Below the pieces are notes generated by a model. That model was not told the DNA's origin and did no database searches. It saw only the letters and a list, made by a program, of their open reading frames with translations. Of a DNA stretch of 57,070 nt, positions 45,576 through 54,484 are shown in pieces (position 1 is the first letter of the stretch; each line of letters starts with the position of its first letter). Where the stretch lies: positions 1 through 57,070 of the forward strand of contig JAJFFB010000154.1 of the NCBI GenBank assembly GCA_021776925.1. The letters run 5' to 3'. Both the position numbers and the translations under genes were made by a program. This DNA is from Planctomycetota bacterium (GTDB taxonomy: Bacteria > Planctomycetota > UBA1135).

Positions 45576-46648
45576 GCGCAGCGCGCGGCGATGCGGCGCC
45601 GGCTCCGCGCCTGCTCGATCTGCATCCGCGCGCCTGGCCCGAACGTCTGGCGGCCTATGGCGCGCAACCCTTCCAGGGCCGCAACGCCGCGCGCTGGGTG
45701 TTCCGCCGTGGCGTGTTGCAGTGGGCGCAGATGACCGACCTGCCGGCCAGTCTGCGCGCACGCCTGGAGCAGGAACAACCCCTGGTCAGTGCGGTCCTCG
45801 ACCAGCGCTCCGAAGCCGGCGATGGCGCGGTCAAGGTGCTGTTGCGCTATCCCGACGGCGCCCGCGCCGAAGCGGTGGGCATGCCCGGGACTCGCGGGCG
45901 CACGCTGTGCATCTCGACCCAGGTCGGTTGCCCGGTACGCTGCGTGTTCTGTGCCAGCGGGTTGGACGGGTTGGAACGCAATCTGAGCCAGGGCGAGATC
46001 CTCGAGCAGGTGTTGTGGCTGCGACGCGAACAGGGCGACTTCCACCGCCTGGTGGTCATGGGCATGGGCGAGGCCGGTCACAACCTCGACGCGGTGCTCG
46101 GTGCCTTGGACTGCCTGATCGACACCGAGGGCAGTGATCTGGCGCCGCGGCGCATCACCCTGTCGACGGTGGGGCCGCGCGGCGCGCTGCAGCGCATCGC
46201 TGCATGGGGCCGGCCGGTGACCCTGGCGTTGTCGGTGCACTCCGCCGACGACGCCCTGCGCCACCGTCTGGTGCCTGGGGTGCGCACCCGCGCCTTGGAA
46301 GAGACCCTGCTCGAAGCCGATCAGGTTTTCGCCAGGTGTGGGCGCGAGTACACAATTGAGTACGTGCTGCTGAAAGATGTAAACGACTCATTGCCGCAGG
46401 CACGCGCGCTGGCGCTGCGCTTGCGCGGCCGCCGCTGCCACGTCAACCTGATCCCGTACAATCCAGTACAGGAACTCGGTTACGATCGACCTGTTCCCGC
46501 CGTACAAGAGGCATTCGCCGAGGCCCTGCGCGCGACCGGACTGCCGGTCACCTTGCGCCGCAGCCTCGGGGGCAGCCAAAACGCCGCCTGCGGGCAACTA
46601 CGCCGCCGTCAAATCTCCGCACCGCCCTCTTCCGCCGAGCCTTGCTGA
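45572..46648 (+). CDS. rlmN: RlmN-type 23S rRNA/tRNA adenine C2 methyltransferase
   Basis: Radical-SAM enzyme that methylates A2503 of 23S rRNA and A37 of some tRNAs. The [4Fe-4S] motif CPVRCVFCASG is visible, with GMGEAGHNLDAVL (GxGE), LSVHSADDALRHRLVPG, YTIEYVLLKDVND, NLIPYNPV and the conserved Cys of AACGQL near the C-terminus. 358 residues from ATG 45572. Normal RlmN has GEPLxNYD; here it reads GEAGHNLD, a minor variant. The end overlaps the next gene by 7 bp. Confidence 0.9.
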   Translation: MSAARGDAAPAPRLLDLHPRAWPERLAAYGAQPFQGRNAARWVFRRGVLQWAQMTDLPASLRARLEQEQPLVSAVLDQRSEAGDGAVKVLLRYPDGARAEAVGMPGTRGRTLCISTQVGCPVRCVFCASGLDGLERNLSQGEILEQVLWLRREQGDFHRLVVMGMGEAGHNLDAVLGALDCLIDTEGSDLAPRRITLSTVGPRGALQRIAAWGRPVTLALSVHSADDALRHRLVPGVRTRALEETLLEADQVFARCGREYTIEYVLLKDVNDSLPQARALALRLRGRRCHVNLIPYNPVQELGYDRPVPAVQEAFAEALRATGLPVTLRRSLGGSQNAACGQLRRRQISAPPSSAEPC

Positions 46649-49600
46649 AAATCCTGCTGGCCCTCCTGTTCGGTCTCGCCGTGCTCGGCGAGGGTGAGAA
46701 CCCATTTATCGAGAAGTACCTGAGCCAGGCCGCGCGGCTGCAGGCAGAGGGCAAGTACCTCGCCGCGCGCGCCGCGGTCGAGCGCGCGCTGGAACGCGAT
46801 CACCGCCACCTCGGAGCGCTGTCTGCGCTGGCCGAACTGGCCGAAGACGCCGGCGACAAAGACACCGCAATCTACACCTGGCACCAGTGGCTGCAGGTGG
46901 TCGACGCGGCGGAAAAACGCACCGTGTCGTCGAAGGATCGCAAGGCGGTCGAGGAACGCCTCAACGGGCTCGACCCGAGCGCGTCTGAGTTCCGCAGTAT
47001 GTCGCGCGGCTACATCCGCGAACTGCTGCGTCTGGCCAAGGATCACCAGAAGAAGAGCCGGCTGCATTCTTCCCTCGAGCTCTACTTCGAAGTCCTGCAC
47101 ATCGAACCGCTCAACCTCGACGCGCGCGCCGGGGTGCGTAACATCCGTCGTACCGGTGGCGAAGACGTTGCCGTCGAAGACGCCTTTGCGGGCGCCGGCG
47201 ACCCGACCGCCGGGCTCGATCCCGAGTGGCTGGCCGAAGAGAACGCCAAACACGACACCTGGGACACCGCCTGGACCAAGGACACCGACAACTACCGCTT
47301 CAAGACCGACGCCGGTTTCATGGTGCTGCAGACCTCGTCGATCGCCATGGAACAGATGAACCGCGCCTACCGCAAGTTCTTCCATTACAAGGAAGACGGC
47401 GGCGCCACGCCGAAGATCGGCGTGCTCGTTTACAAGACGCGCGCGGAATACCTCGAAGAAAACAATCTACCCGAAAACGATTGGACCGGCGGCTTCTTCA
47501 ATGGCAGCACGGTGCAGACCTACATGGGCGGTCCGTCCGGCAAGGACACCATCCGGCAGATGTACGGCACCTTGTTCCACGAGGCTGCGCACCAGTTCGT
47601 GTCGCTGACCGGCCGCGGTGGCGTGCCCGGCTGGCTCAACGAGGCCTATGCCAGCTTCTTCGAGGGCACCACCATTCTTTCCAACGGTTCGGTGCGCTGG
47701 AACCAGGTCGCCACCCACCGCCTGTTCCCGCTGGCGCGGCGCATGGAACAGGGCTGGATGAACGGCCCCAGCGACGGCGTGCGCGACCCCGCCGGCGAAT
47801 GGGCCACCCCCGACAACGCTCCGACCCTGCGCATCCTGGTCGAGAACCAGTACCGCTGGGGTCCGCCGTGGTATGCCCCGACCTGGGGCGTAGTCTATTT
47901 CCTCTACAACTACCGCGACGAAGACGGCGCCCTGGTCTATCGCGACTCCCTCAACCAGTACTACTACAGCAACGCCGCCTCGATGCCGGTCGACCGCCGC
48001 ATCGAGCACTTCGAGAACGTGGTGCTGAAGAGCGCCGAGCTGTCGCCGGTGCAAGACATCGACGCGCTTTCGGAACTGTGGCACGACTGGATCCTGGAAT
48101 TGCGTGACATTCAGCTCGGCAAGCGCAAGGCGCGCAAGAGCAATCTTGAACACGGCGAGGCCGCGCTCGCCCGCGGCGAGACTGAGGCCGCGGTCGACTT
48201 CCTGGAAGAGGCCTTCCTGCACCAGCCGGAAGACCCGGAAGTGCTGTGGAAGCTCGCTGGGGCGCTGGAAGCGCAGAAAGAGCTCGACCGCGCTGCGGCG
48301 CTCTATCTGCAGTTCAGCCGCGAGCTCGAACTCACCGGCAAGACCGACGACGAGCGTTACCCGGTGGCGCAGGAGAAGCTGCGCAAACTCGACCCCCTGT
48401 TCCGCCGCCATGAAAAACTCAAGGCCGGTCTGCTGACCAGCGGACTGGCGCTGGCACGCGGCTATCGAGAACGCGGCCTGCCGCTGATGGCGCTCGAGAT
48501 CGCGCGGCGCATGAGCGCGCAATTCTCGATGCCCGAAGCGCTCGATTTCTACATCGACGTCGCCGCCGAGAGCGGCCGCAGCCTGGCGCGCTGGAAGATC
48601 GCCTACAACGAATTTGATCTGGTCGGCTGGTCCGGCGCCGAGGGCTACCGCGCCTACGGCCGCATGATCGACGCCGACATCCGCGACACCGGTGGCGCCA
48701 CACCCGAGGGCGAGTTCTTCACCGCCGACCTCGCCTACGACGAAGCCTTCGACGGCGACTACTCGCTCGAGGTGGAAATGAAGTTCGGCGAACAGGCCAG
48801 CCTGCTCGGCATCGCCTTCGGCCGCAAAGACGCCAACACCACCCACGCGGTGGTGCTGCACCCGGCCGGCTTCCTCGACATCAGCACCCGCGACGGCGGC
48901 GTCTGGACCTACCTCGACCACCGCGCGATCCAGTTCAGCGATGACTGGCAGAAACTGCGCATCGACCTCGTCGGCAGCACCCTCGACGTCTATCTCAACG
49001 ACCAGTACCTGCGTTCGCTCAAGATGGCGTCGCGTGATTCGGTTCAGGGCGGCATCGGATTGATCACCGGCACCGGGCGCGGCTTCTACCGCAACGTGCG
49101 CTACATGGCGCGCGACCCCTACGACCCGGCCTCGCGCATTGAACGCGAACTCGCCATGCGCAAGGTCGCCGACGCCGAGATCGAACGACCGGCGGGTACT
49201 TTCAGCGGCGTGGTGCCACCGCCGATCGCCGAAACCGCGCAATGGATCCAGGGTGATCCGGTGCGGCTCGTACAGCTGCACGGGCGCCCGGCGCTGCTGG
49301 TGTTCTGGTCGGGTCCCCAGGAAACCGCCATCCCCACCGCGGCCTATTACCGCCACCTGGCCGAGCAGTACCAAAAGTACGATCTCGGCTTCGTCCTCGT
49401 CGTCAGCGGCGAGCACAGTCCGAAAGAGGCCCAGGCGCTGCTGGAAAAATCGCCGATGGACGGCTGGAGTGTGGCCCTCGACACCCAGTTCGAGACCTTC
49501 AACCCCTACAACGTCGCGGTCGGCGGCTGGGGCATGCCGCGCATGTTGCTGCTCGACGTCGACGGCGTCGTCGTCTGGGAAGGCGACCCGGGCCTGCAGC

Positions 49601-50259
49601 CGGGGCGTGGCTGGAAGACTGGCGACTCCGACACCTACCTCGACGGACCGCTGAAAACCCTGGTCGACCGGCTCGACCTCAACGCGCTGTACCAGAACCT
49701 CGGCGCGCAGGCCGAAGCCGAAGCCTTGCTCGCTGAGGGGAAGCCGCGGGAAGCACTCGTGGCGATCGCCAAGCTCGCCGACCTGGATGCGGATTACGCG
49801 CCCGAAGTCCATGCCGCGCGCGACCTGCGCGACCGCATCGAGGCCTTGGGCACGCAGTGGATCAGCGCCGCCGCCGAGGAAGTCGATCGCGGCCACCCTC
49901 TTTACGCAGCGGCGCTCTATCAAAAGGTCGCCGAGGAGTTCCGCGGCAGCGCCACCGGCGACTTCGCCGCCGCCCGTCACAAAGACGCGGTGCGCAGCGC
50001 TGCCTTCAAGACCGCCCGCAAGGCCTGGCGCGAGATCGAAAAGGCGGTCGCCGCTGCCCAGCGCGGCCGCGCCAATTCCGAGTGGGTGCCGTTCTTCGAC
50101 GCCGCCCTCGGCCTCAGTGATGTGGACGAGATCCACGGCACCGTCGCCACGCTGCGTGATTGGCTCTATCAGGACAGCCTCGAGGAAATGCTTCGGCGCT
50201 GGCCCGAACTCACTCCCGAGGGCCGCGTGGCGGAACAGTTCGCCGCGCTGACTCAGTAG
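46642..50259 (+). CDS. Multidomain gluzincin-like metallopeptidase with LamG- and thioredoxin-like domains
   Basis: 1205 residues. The start is TTG 46642 (MLKILLALLFGLAVLGEG would be the signal peptide), overlapping the rlmN stop. Domains: TPR-like helices (20-165), a peptidase domain with HEAAHQF at 313-319 and the third ligand Glu334 in WLNEAYASFFEG, further TPRs (490-600), a jelly-roll/DUF1080-LamG-type domain (690-820, with YSLEVEMKFGEQASLLGIAF), a thioredoxin-like domain (about 870-1000, LLVFWSGPQETAIP and GGWGMPRMLLLDVDG), and C-terminal helices. The thioredoxin CxxC is absent (SGPQ). Exported protease is likely; the linked domains are unusual. Confidence 0.75.
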   Translation: MLKILLALLFGLAVLGEGENPFIEKYLSQAARLQAEGKYLAARAAVERALERDHRHLGALSALAELAEDAGDKDTAIYTWHQWLQVVDAAEKRTVSSKDRKAVEERLNGLDPSASEFRSMSRGYIRELLRLAKDHQKKSRLHSSLELYFEVLHIEPLNLDARAGVRNIRRTGGEDVAVEDAFAGAGDPTAGLDPEWLAEENAKHDTWDTAWTKDTDNYRFKTDAGFMVLQTSSIAMEQMNRAYRKFFHYKEDGGATPKIGVLVYKTRAEYLEENNLPENDWTGGFFNGSTVQTYMGGPSGKDTIRQMYGTLFHEAAHQFVSLTGRGGVPGWLNEAYASFFEGTTILSNGSVRWNQVATHRLFPLARRMEQGWMNGPSDGVRDPAGEWATPDNAPTLRILVENQYRWGPPWYAPTWGVVYFLYNYRDEDGALVYRDSLNQYYYSNAASMPVDRRIEHFENVVLKSAELSPVQDIDALSELWHDWILELRDIQLGKRKARKSNLEHGEAALARGETEAAVDFLEEAFLHQPEDPEVLWKLAGALEAQKELDRAAALYLQFSRELELTGKTDDERYPVAQEKLRKLDPLFRRHEKLKAGLLTSGLALARGYRERGLPLMALEIARRMSAQFSMPEALDFYIDVAAESGRSLARWKIAYNEFDLVGWSGAEGYRAYGRMIDADIRDTGGATPEGEFFTADLAYDEAFDGDYSLEVEMKFGEQASLLGIAFGRKDANTTHAVVLHPAGFLDISTRDGGVWTYLDHRAIQFSDDWQKLRIDLVGSTLDVYLNDQYLRSLKMASRDSVQGGIGLITGTGRGFYRNVRYMARDPYDPASRIERELAMRKVADAEIERPAGTFSGVVPPPIAETAQWIQGDPVRLVQLHGRPALLVFWSGPQETAIPTAAYYRHLAEQYQKYDLGFVLVVSGEHSPKEAQALLEKSPMDGWSVALDTQFETFNPYNVAVGGWGMPRMLLLDVDGVVVWEGDPGLQPGRGWKTGDSDTYLDGPLKTLVDRLDLNALYQNLGAQAEAEALLAEGKPREALVAIAKLADLDADYAPEVHAARDLRDRIEALGTQWISAAAEEVDRGHPLYAAALYQKVAEEFRGSATGDFAAARHKDAVRSAAFKTARKAWREIEKAVAAAQRGRANSEWVPFFDAALGLSDVDEIHGTVATLRDWLYQDSLEEMLRRWPELTPEGRVAEQFAALTQ

Positions 50260-50309
50260 CCACCTCTGCCGCTGCGGGTTCCGCCGCGGCGATCATAAGG
50301 TCCGCGGTT

Positions 50310-51875
50310 TCAACCCCCTTCCGTGGAAGCAGCGGGCGGCTGCGGGCCGGTGGGCTGCGGCGTCAGAGCTTCGAGCTTGCGTCCGGCCAGGCCGGGATGA
50401 TCCGGGACGATGCGGGTGGCGCGGAACAGCGCCTTCGGCCGCACCCCGCCACGCCCTCCCGCCGGGGCCGCCGGTGCGCCTGTGGGTGGCCCCTTGGGAG
50501 GACCGCTGGGCTGCGGCCGGCGTGAGCCGCCGACGAAGGGTTCGCCAAAGGCGTTCCAATACTCCCACACGATGTTGCCCGCGGCGGTCACTTCGAAGAC
50601 CCGGCCGGCGGCGCCTTCGCAGATCAAGGTGTTGCCGTTGGGCAATCTTTGCACTCCAGAGATAAAGGACGAGTAGAAGTCCTCCTTGGTCGGCGCGGTG
50701 TAGCTCCACCCGGCCTCGGCCGGAAGAAAGGGATCGCCCTCTTCGCGCTCGTAGCGGCCGTCCTTGCCCAGCGGCGGAGTGACCTCAAGGACGCGCGAGT
50801 ACTTGCCCTCGGGGCGGCTCGAGCCATTGTCGAAGACGATCAGGTTGCCGGCGCCGGGCAGACCGGGCTCGACCCACTGGGCGTCGTGCTGGCCGAACAG
50901 CTGCTGGGTGGTCGGCCCGCCGCTGCGATAGGTCTGCGGATTGCCCCAGCGGTACAGGATCGCCCCGCCTCTCCCACTACGGCCGCCGCTTTCCCCGCGC
51001 GCTTCGGCACTGGTGGTGGAATGGTCGATCACCCACATCTCGTTGAGCCGCCGCACCGAGATCACGATCTGGTCGAGCTCGGCGTTGTAGTCGATGCCAT
51101 TGGTGTGCATCCAGTCTGAGCTGCCTTTGCTGGCCTGTGTAGTGCCGGTGTCCTTGCCCGGCGACAGATAGCCGAGAGCTTCGAGCCGCGCACGCTCGGC
51201 GGCGCTCATCGAATGCACCACGCGTTCTGCGTTGATATCGACGCGCCCCGGATTGGCCGCCGGGTGCTGGTAACCGGCCAGCTCGCGGTCGTGGAACTGC
51301 AGCAGGTGATCCCACACGTGCCATTCCCACACCACCTTGCCGCCACGCGGATACTGCGGTTCGATCTCAACCAGGTAGTCGGGCCAGAATCCTTCCTTGC
51401 CCATCAGTTCCGGATTCTTGCCGCGCGCCAGGGCCTGCTTGTCGCTCTTGAATTCCCATGCGATCAGCAGCAGGTTGCCATTCGGCAGCGGCTCGAAGTC
51501 GTGGTGGTGCAGCTTGTCCTTGTCGTTCCAGTCGAACTGCCACAGCAGCTTGCCGTCCCAGTCGTACTCGCGGATGCGCCCGCCTTCGCCACCGCCGTGA
51601 AAGGTGGGATTGTCCTCCATGCGTGCGGCGCGCAGCAGGTGCCCGTTGTCGAGCAGGTAGACAGAATTCCCCGGTCCCATGTCGCTGGCCCAGGCATGCA
51701 CCACCTGTCCTTGCATGTCGAGCAGATAAGTGGAGGTGTCCTTGAGCGGACAGAGCAGGGTGTAGCCCTCGAAGGCGCCGGGCTTGCTCAGGGTCAGGCC
51801 GAGCGGGTCCTCCTTTTGTTGCGGGGCGGCGGCGCCCAAGGCCGTCAGGACCAGAATGGTGGTGGAGAGAATCAT
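50310..51875 (-). CDS. Exported arylsulfotransferase (ASST)-like protein
   Basis: 521 residues, signal peptide ILSTTILVLTALGAAAPQQ. The beta-propeller pattern of arylsulfate sulfotransferases is seen: YLLDMQGQVVHAWASDMGPG, NSVYLLDNGHLLRAAR, GRIREYDWDGKLLWQFDW, HHHDFEPLPNGNLLLIAWE, KVVWEWHVWDHL, DWMHTNGIDYNAELDQIVIS, GNLIVFDNGSS, and SGVQRLPNGNTLICEG. The conserved His region (MHTNGIDYN) is present. The C-terminus is Pro/Gly-rich and low-complexity. Transfer of sulfate or only a related binding role is possible; the donor is unknown. Convergent with the gluzincin gene. Confidence 0.8.
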   Translation of the reverse strand: MILSTTILVLTALGAAAPQQKEDPLGLTLSKPGAFEGYTLLCPLKDTSTYLLDMQGQVVHAWASDMGPGNSVYLLDNGHLLRAARMEDNPTFHGGGEGGRIREYDWDGKLLWQFDWNDKDKLHHHDFEPLPNGNLLLIAWEFKSDKQALARGKNPELMGKEGFWPDYLVEIEPQYPRGGKVVWEWHVWDHLLQFHDRELAGYQHPAANPGRVDINAERVVHSMSAAERARLEALGYLSPGKDTGTTQASKGSSDWMHTNGIDYNAELDQIVISVRRLNEMWVIDHSTTSAEARGESGGRSGRGGAILYRWGNPQTYRSGGPTTQQLFGQHDAQWVEPGLPGAGNLIVFDNGSSRPEGKYSRVLEVTPPLGKDGRYEREEGDPFLPAEAGWSYTAPTKEDFYSSFISGVQRLPNGNTLICEGAAGRVFEVTAAGNIVWEYWNAFGEPFVGGSRRPQPSGPPKGPPTGAPAAPAGGRGGVRPKALFRATRIVPDHPGLAGRKLEALTPQPTGPQPPAASTEGG

Positions 51876-51936
51876 CTCCCCACCACCCTAGCCGCCCGTG
51901 AGCGCGGTCAACCCGTCGCCGCCGGGAAAGCCAGTC

Positions 51937-53271
51937 TTAGAAGGACTTCAGCGCGGCTTCGGTGCGCTCGAGGCATCCGCCGACGTCGTCGCCGGTGATC
52001 GCCAGGTGCGGACGGAAGCGCACCGTGCGCTCGCCGCAGCCGAGACCGAGCAGACCGTTCTCGCTCATCTTGTTGAGCATGGCGTTGCGCTGGGCTGCAT
52101 CGGCCAGATCAAAGGCCAGGATCAGGCCGAGGCCGCGTACCCCGCTGACCTGGTCGAAGCGCTGCGCCAATGCCTGCATGCCGTCGAGCCACGCCGCCCC
52201 CTGGAGCGCAGCGTTGGCACCCAGATCCTCGTCGCGGATGATCTCGAGCACGCGCGTGGCGCGCACCATGTCGACCAGGTTGCCACCCCAGGTCGAGTTG
52301 ATGCGGCTCGACATTCGGAAGCAGTTGTCGGGCACCAGATCGATCTTGGCGCCGCCCATGATGCCGCACTGCTGCGACTTCTTGCCGAAGGCGAACAGGT
52401 CGGGCTCGATGCCGTAGTGCTGGAAGGCCCACGGCTTGCCGGTGGTGAAGAATCCGGTCTGAACCTCGTCCAATAGGAAGAGGCAATCGTACTTTTCGCA
52501 ACGCGCCTGCAGCGCCTGCAGGAATTCGGGGCGGAAGTGACGGTCGCCGCCTTCGCACTGGATCGTTTCGATCAGGATCGCAGCGATGTCGTCGCCGTGC
52601 GTGGTGAAGGCGGCGTCGATCGCCGCCAACGAGGCCTGCTCGGCAGCGAGGGTCTGCTCGAGGCCGCTACCTTCGGCCGGGAAGTGCACTCCAGGCGCGG
52701 GCACACGCGGCCAGTCGCTGAACTTGGGGAAGTAGTCGATCTTGTCGGGCAGCGTGTTGGTCAGCGACAGGGTGTAGCCCGAGCGGCCGTGGAAGGCCTT
52801 TTCGAAGTGCAGGATCTTGGTGCCGACGTCGAAGTTGACGCCCTTGGCGCGATTGCGCCGGATCTTCCAGTCGCACGCAACCTTGATGCAATTCTCGACC
52901 GCCAGCGCGCCACCGTCGATGAAGAACATGTGGTGGAAGCCCTCGGGCACCGCGACCTCGCCCATGCGCTCGACGTAGGCCGCCATCTCGGCGGTGTAGA
53001 GGTCGGAGTTGGCCGGGCGGTTGACCACCGCACCGGCAGCGCGGGCGAGAAACTCGTCGTTGCGCAGGCCCGGATGGTTCCAGCCGATCGGAGTCGAGCC
53101 GAAACAGCCGAAGAAGTCGAGGAATTCCTTGCCGCTGCGGCTGTCGACCAGGATGCTCCCCAGGGAGCGGTCGAGGTCGAGCACGAAGGGATACCCATCG
53201 ACCAGGATCCACTTACCGAGGCTGTCGTGGACCTGTTCGGGCGAGATTCCGGATTGCATCGTCGTGGTCAT
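51937..53271 (-). CDS. lat: L-lysine 6-aminotransferase
   Basis: PLP-dependent class III aminotransferase, 444 residues, converting lysine and 2-oxoglutarate to 2-aminoadipate-6-semialdehyde (1-piperideine-6-carboxylate). It resembles the mycobacterial Lat sequence type: GFHHMFFIDGGALAVENCIKVA, FHGRSGYTLSLTNTLPDK, FRPEFLQALQARCEKYDCLF, LLDEVQTGFFTTGKPWAF, FGKKSQQCGIMGG (the PLP Lys) and RINSTWGGNLVDMVRAT. The gene lies 43 bp after a short ALDH-like gene on the same strand, a plausible partner for oxidising the semialdehyde product. Confidence 0.9.
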   Translation of the reverse strand: MTTTMQSGISPEQVHDSLGKWILVDGYPFVLDLDRSLGSILVDSRSGKEFLDFFGCFGSTPIGWNHPGLRNDEFLARAAGAVVNRPANSDLYTAEMAAYVERMGEVAVPEGFHHMFFIDGGALAVENCIKVACDWKIRRNRAKGVNFDVGTKILHFEKAFHGRSGYTLSLTNTLPDKIDYFPKFSDWPRVPAPGVHFPAEGSGLEQTLAAEQASLAAIDAAFTTHGDDIAAILIETIQCEGGDRHFRPEFLQALQARCEKYDCLFLLDEVQTGFFTTGKPWAFQHYGIEPDLFAFGKKSQQCGIMGGAKIDLVPDNCFRMSSRINSTWGGNLVDMVRATRVLEIIRDEDLGANAALQGAAWLDGMQALAQRFDQVSGVRGLGLILAFDLADAAQRNAMLNKMSENGLLGLGCGERTVRFRPHLAITGDDVGGCLERTEAALKSF

Positions 53272-53314
53272 TGCGTTTTGTGCGAGGGGATGAGGTTGTA
53301 ATTCGCGGAGAGGA

Positions 53315-53824
53315 TCAAGGCAGGTGGTGCAGGTGCGGCGGACAGGCGTCGTCGATCAGGTCGAGGATGCGCCGCGCGGGCCGGTCGGCACGGGTGCGGT
53401 AGACCGCCAGCAGCGGGGCGGGCAGCGGACGGGCGCCGAGCAGGCTCGAATCGGTGGGCGGATGAAGGAACAGGGTCGGCTGCCATAATCCCTGTGAATC
53501 GGCATGACCACCTGCAACCAGGGTGGCGCCGCCATCGAGGGCCGCGCGCACCGCTTCGCGCATGCAGGCGCACTGCTCGGGCTCGAGCTTTCGAGCGGCG
53601 GCGGCGAGCAGGCGCGGGCGCAGGGCTTCGACCAGGGCGGCGTGATGCTCTTCGGCGACCAGCACCAAAGCGGGCGGAGCGTCGGGGTCGCGGCCCCAGG
53701 TGGACATCAGGGCGGCGGCACATTCCGCCAGCGGCGCGCCAGGTCCGAGCAGGAAGACGCGGCGGGCTGCGGCCAGCGGGGATTCCGCCGCTGCGAGCGG
53801 AGCCGTATCGTGGGTGGGAGTCAT
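53315..53824 (-). CDS. Short aldehyde dehydrogenase-like protein
   Basis: 169 residues from ATG 53824 (the frame stays open to 53863). It resembles a C-terminal part of ALDH enzymes: AVRAALDGGATLVAGGHAD, GLWQPTLFLHPPTDSSLL and PLPAPLLAVYR mirror the GA-x-VLxGG, PTVL and FGPVL segments. The catalytic Cys/Glu domain and the NAD domain are missing, so it is either a fragment or a shrunken binding protein. The start codon overlaps the rnpA start on the opposite strand (CATG at 53822-53825). Confidence 0.45.
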   Translation of the reverse strand: MTPTHDTAPLAAAESPLAAARRVFLLGPGAPLAECAAALMSTWGRDPDAPPALVLVAEEHHAALVEALRPRLLAAAARKLEPEQCACMREAVRAALDGGATLVAGGHADSQGLWQPTLFLHPPTDSSLLGARPLPAPLLAVYRTRADRPARRILDLIDDACPPHLHHLP

Positions 53825-54260
53825 GGAGCAGAAGGAAGCGCCCGATGCGGATAGCCAGGCCAATCAGCCAGGTGGCAAAGCTCCGCGCTTGCGGCTGCCG
53901 CAGCAGAGCCGGCTGCGAAGGGGTTCCGAATTTTCCCGGATCTTTCGCCACGGGGTGCGCGTGCGCGGCAGCACCATTCTACTCGTCGCCACTCCCGGGA
54001 AACACCCCGGGAGCGCCCGCATGGGCCTTTCCGTCGGTCGTAAGTTCAGTAAAAAAGCGGTCTTGCGCAATCGCGTCCGGCGCGTCCTGCGCGAGTCTTT
54101 CCGCCTGGCGCGGCCGCGCCTGCCGCACCTCGACCTGATCCTGATTCCGCTCGCCCGCGGCCACGCCTACAGCGTCGCCGAATGCCTGCCCGAACTCGAG
54201 GCGCTGGCCGCCAAGATCCTGCCCAAGTGGCAGCGCAAACAGGACGCCGCGCAGGAATGA
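53823..54260 (+). CDS. rnpA: Ribonuclease P protein component
   Basis: Protein subunit of RNase P for tRNA 5' processing; 145 residues. An N-terminal extension of about 25 residues precedes LRRGSEFSRIFRHGVRVRG (substrate-binding cleft), GLSVGRKFSKKAVLRNRVRRVLRESFR (the RNR motif) and ILIPLARGHAYSVAEC. ATG 53823 is chosen because the protein begins there naturally. Its stop overlaps the yidD start (ATGA). The usual upstream rpmH and downstream yidC are absent from this position. Confidence 0.93.
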   Translation: MEQKEAPDADSQANQPGGKAPRLRLPQQSRLRRGSEFSRIFRHGVRVRGSTILLVATPGKHPGSARMGLSVGRKFSKKAVLRNRVRRVLRESFRLARPRLPHLDLILIPLARGHAYSVAECLPELEALAAKILPKWQRKQDAAQE

Positions 54261-54484
54261 AAGCGCTGCTGCTGTTCCTGTTGCGCGGTTATCGCAAGCG
54301 CATCAGTCCGCTGCTCGGTCCGCGCTGCCGCTTTCATCCGAGCTGTTCGCAATTCGCCATCGAGGCCTTGCAGACGCGTGGCCTGCTGGTGGGCGTGGCC
54401 CTGACGCTGTGGCGCTTGCTGCGCTGCCAGCCGCTGTGCAAGGGCGGCTTCGATCCGGTGCCGGCGAAGAAGGATCAGGCCTGA
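54257..54484 (+). CDS. yidD: Membrane protein insertion efficiency factor
   Basis: 75 residues, starting in the rnpA stop. LLFLLRGYRKRISPLLGPRCRFHPSCSQFAIEAL is a family-wide segment with the conserved Cys-His-Pro-Ser-Cys motif; LWRLLRCQPLCKGGFDPVP follows. Assists YidC-dependent insertion of membrane proteins. Its stop overlaps the stop of the convergent glycosidase gene by 10 bp. Only the split motif form of each Cys segment is quoted here: RCRFHPSCSQ. Confidence 0.92.
   Translation: MKALLLFLLRGYRKRISPLLGPRCRFHPSCSQFAIEALQTRGLLVGVALTLWRLLRCQPLCKGGFDPVPAKKDQA

Noticed and set aside
47467..50136. Long open frame on the minus strand opposite the gluzincin gene
   Set aside because: It is an antisense shadow typical of high-GC DNA; its translation is low in family motifs while the plus strand has HEAAH and domain patterns. 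The same applies to long frames at 14631-16574, 9048-10703, 35396-37147, 42953-44653 and 54409-56271.
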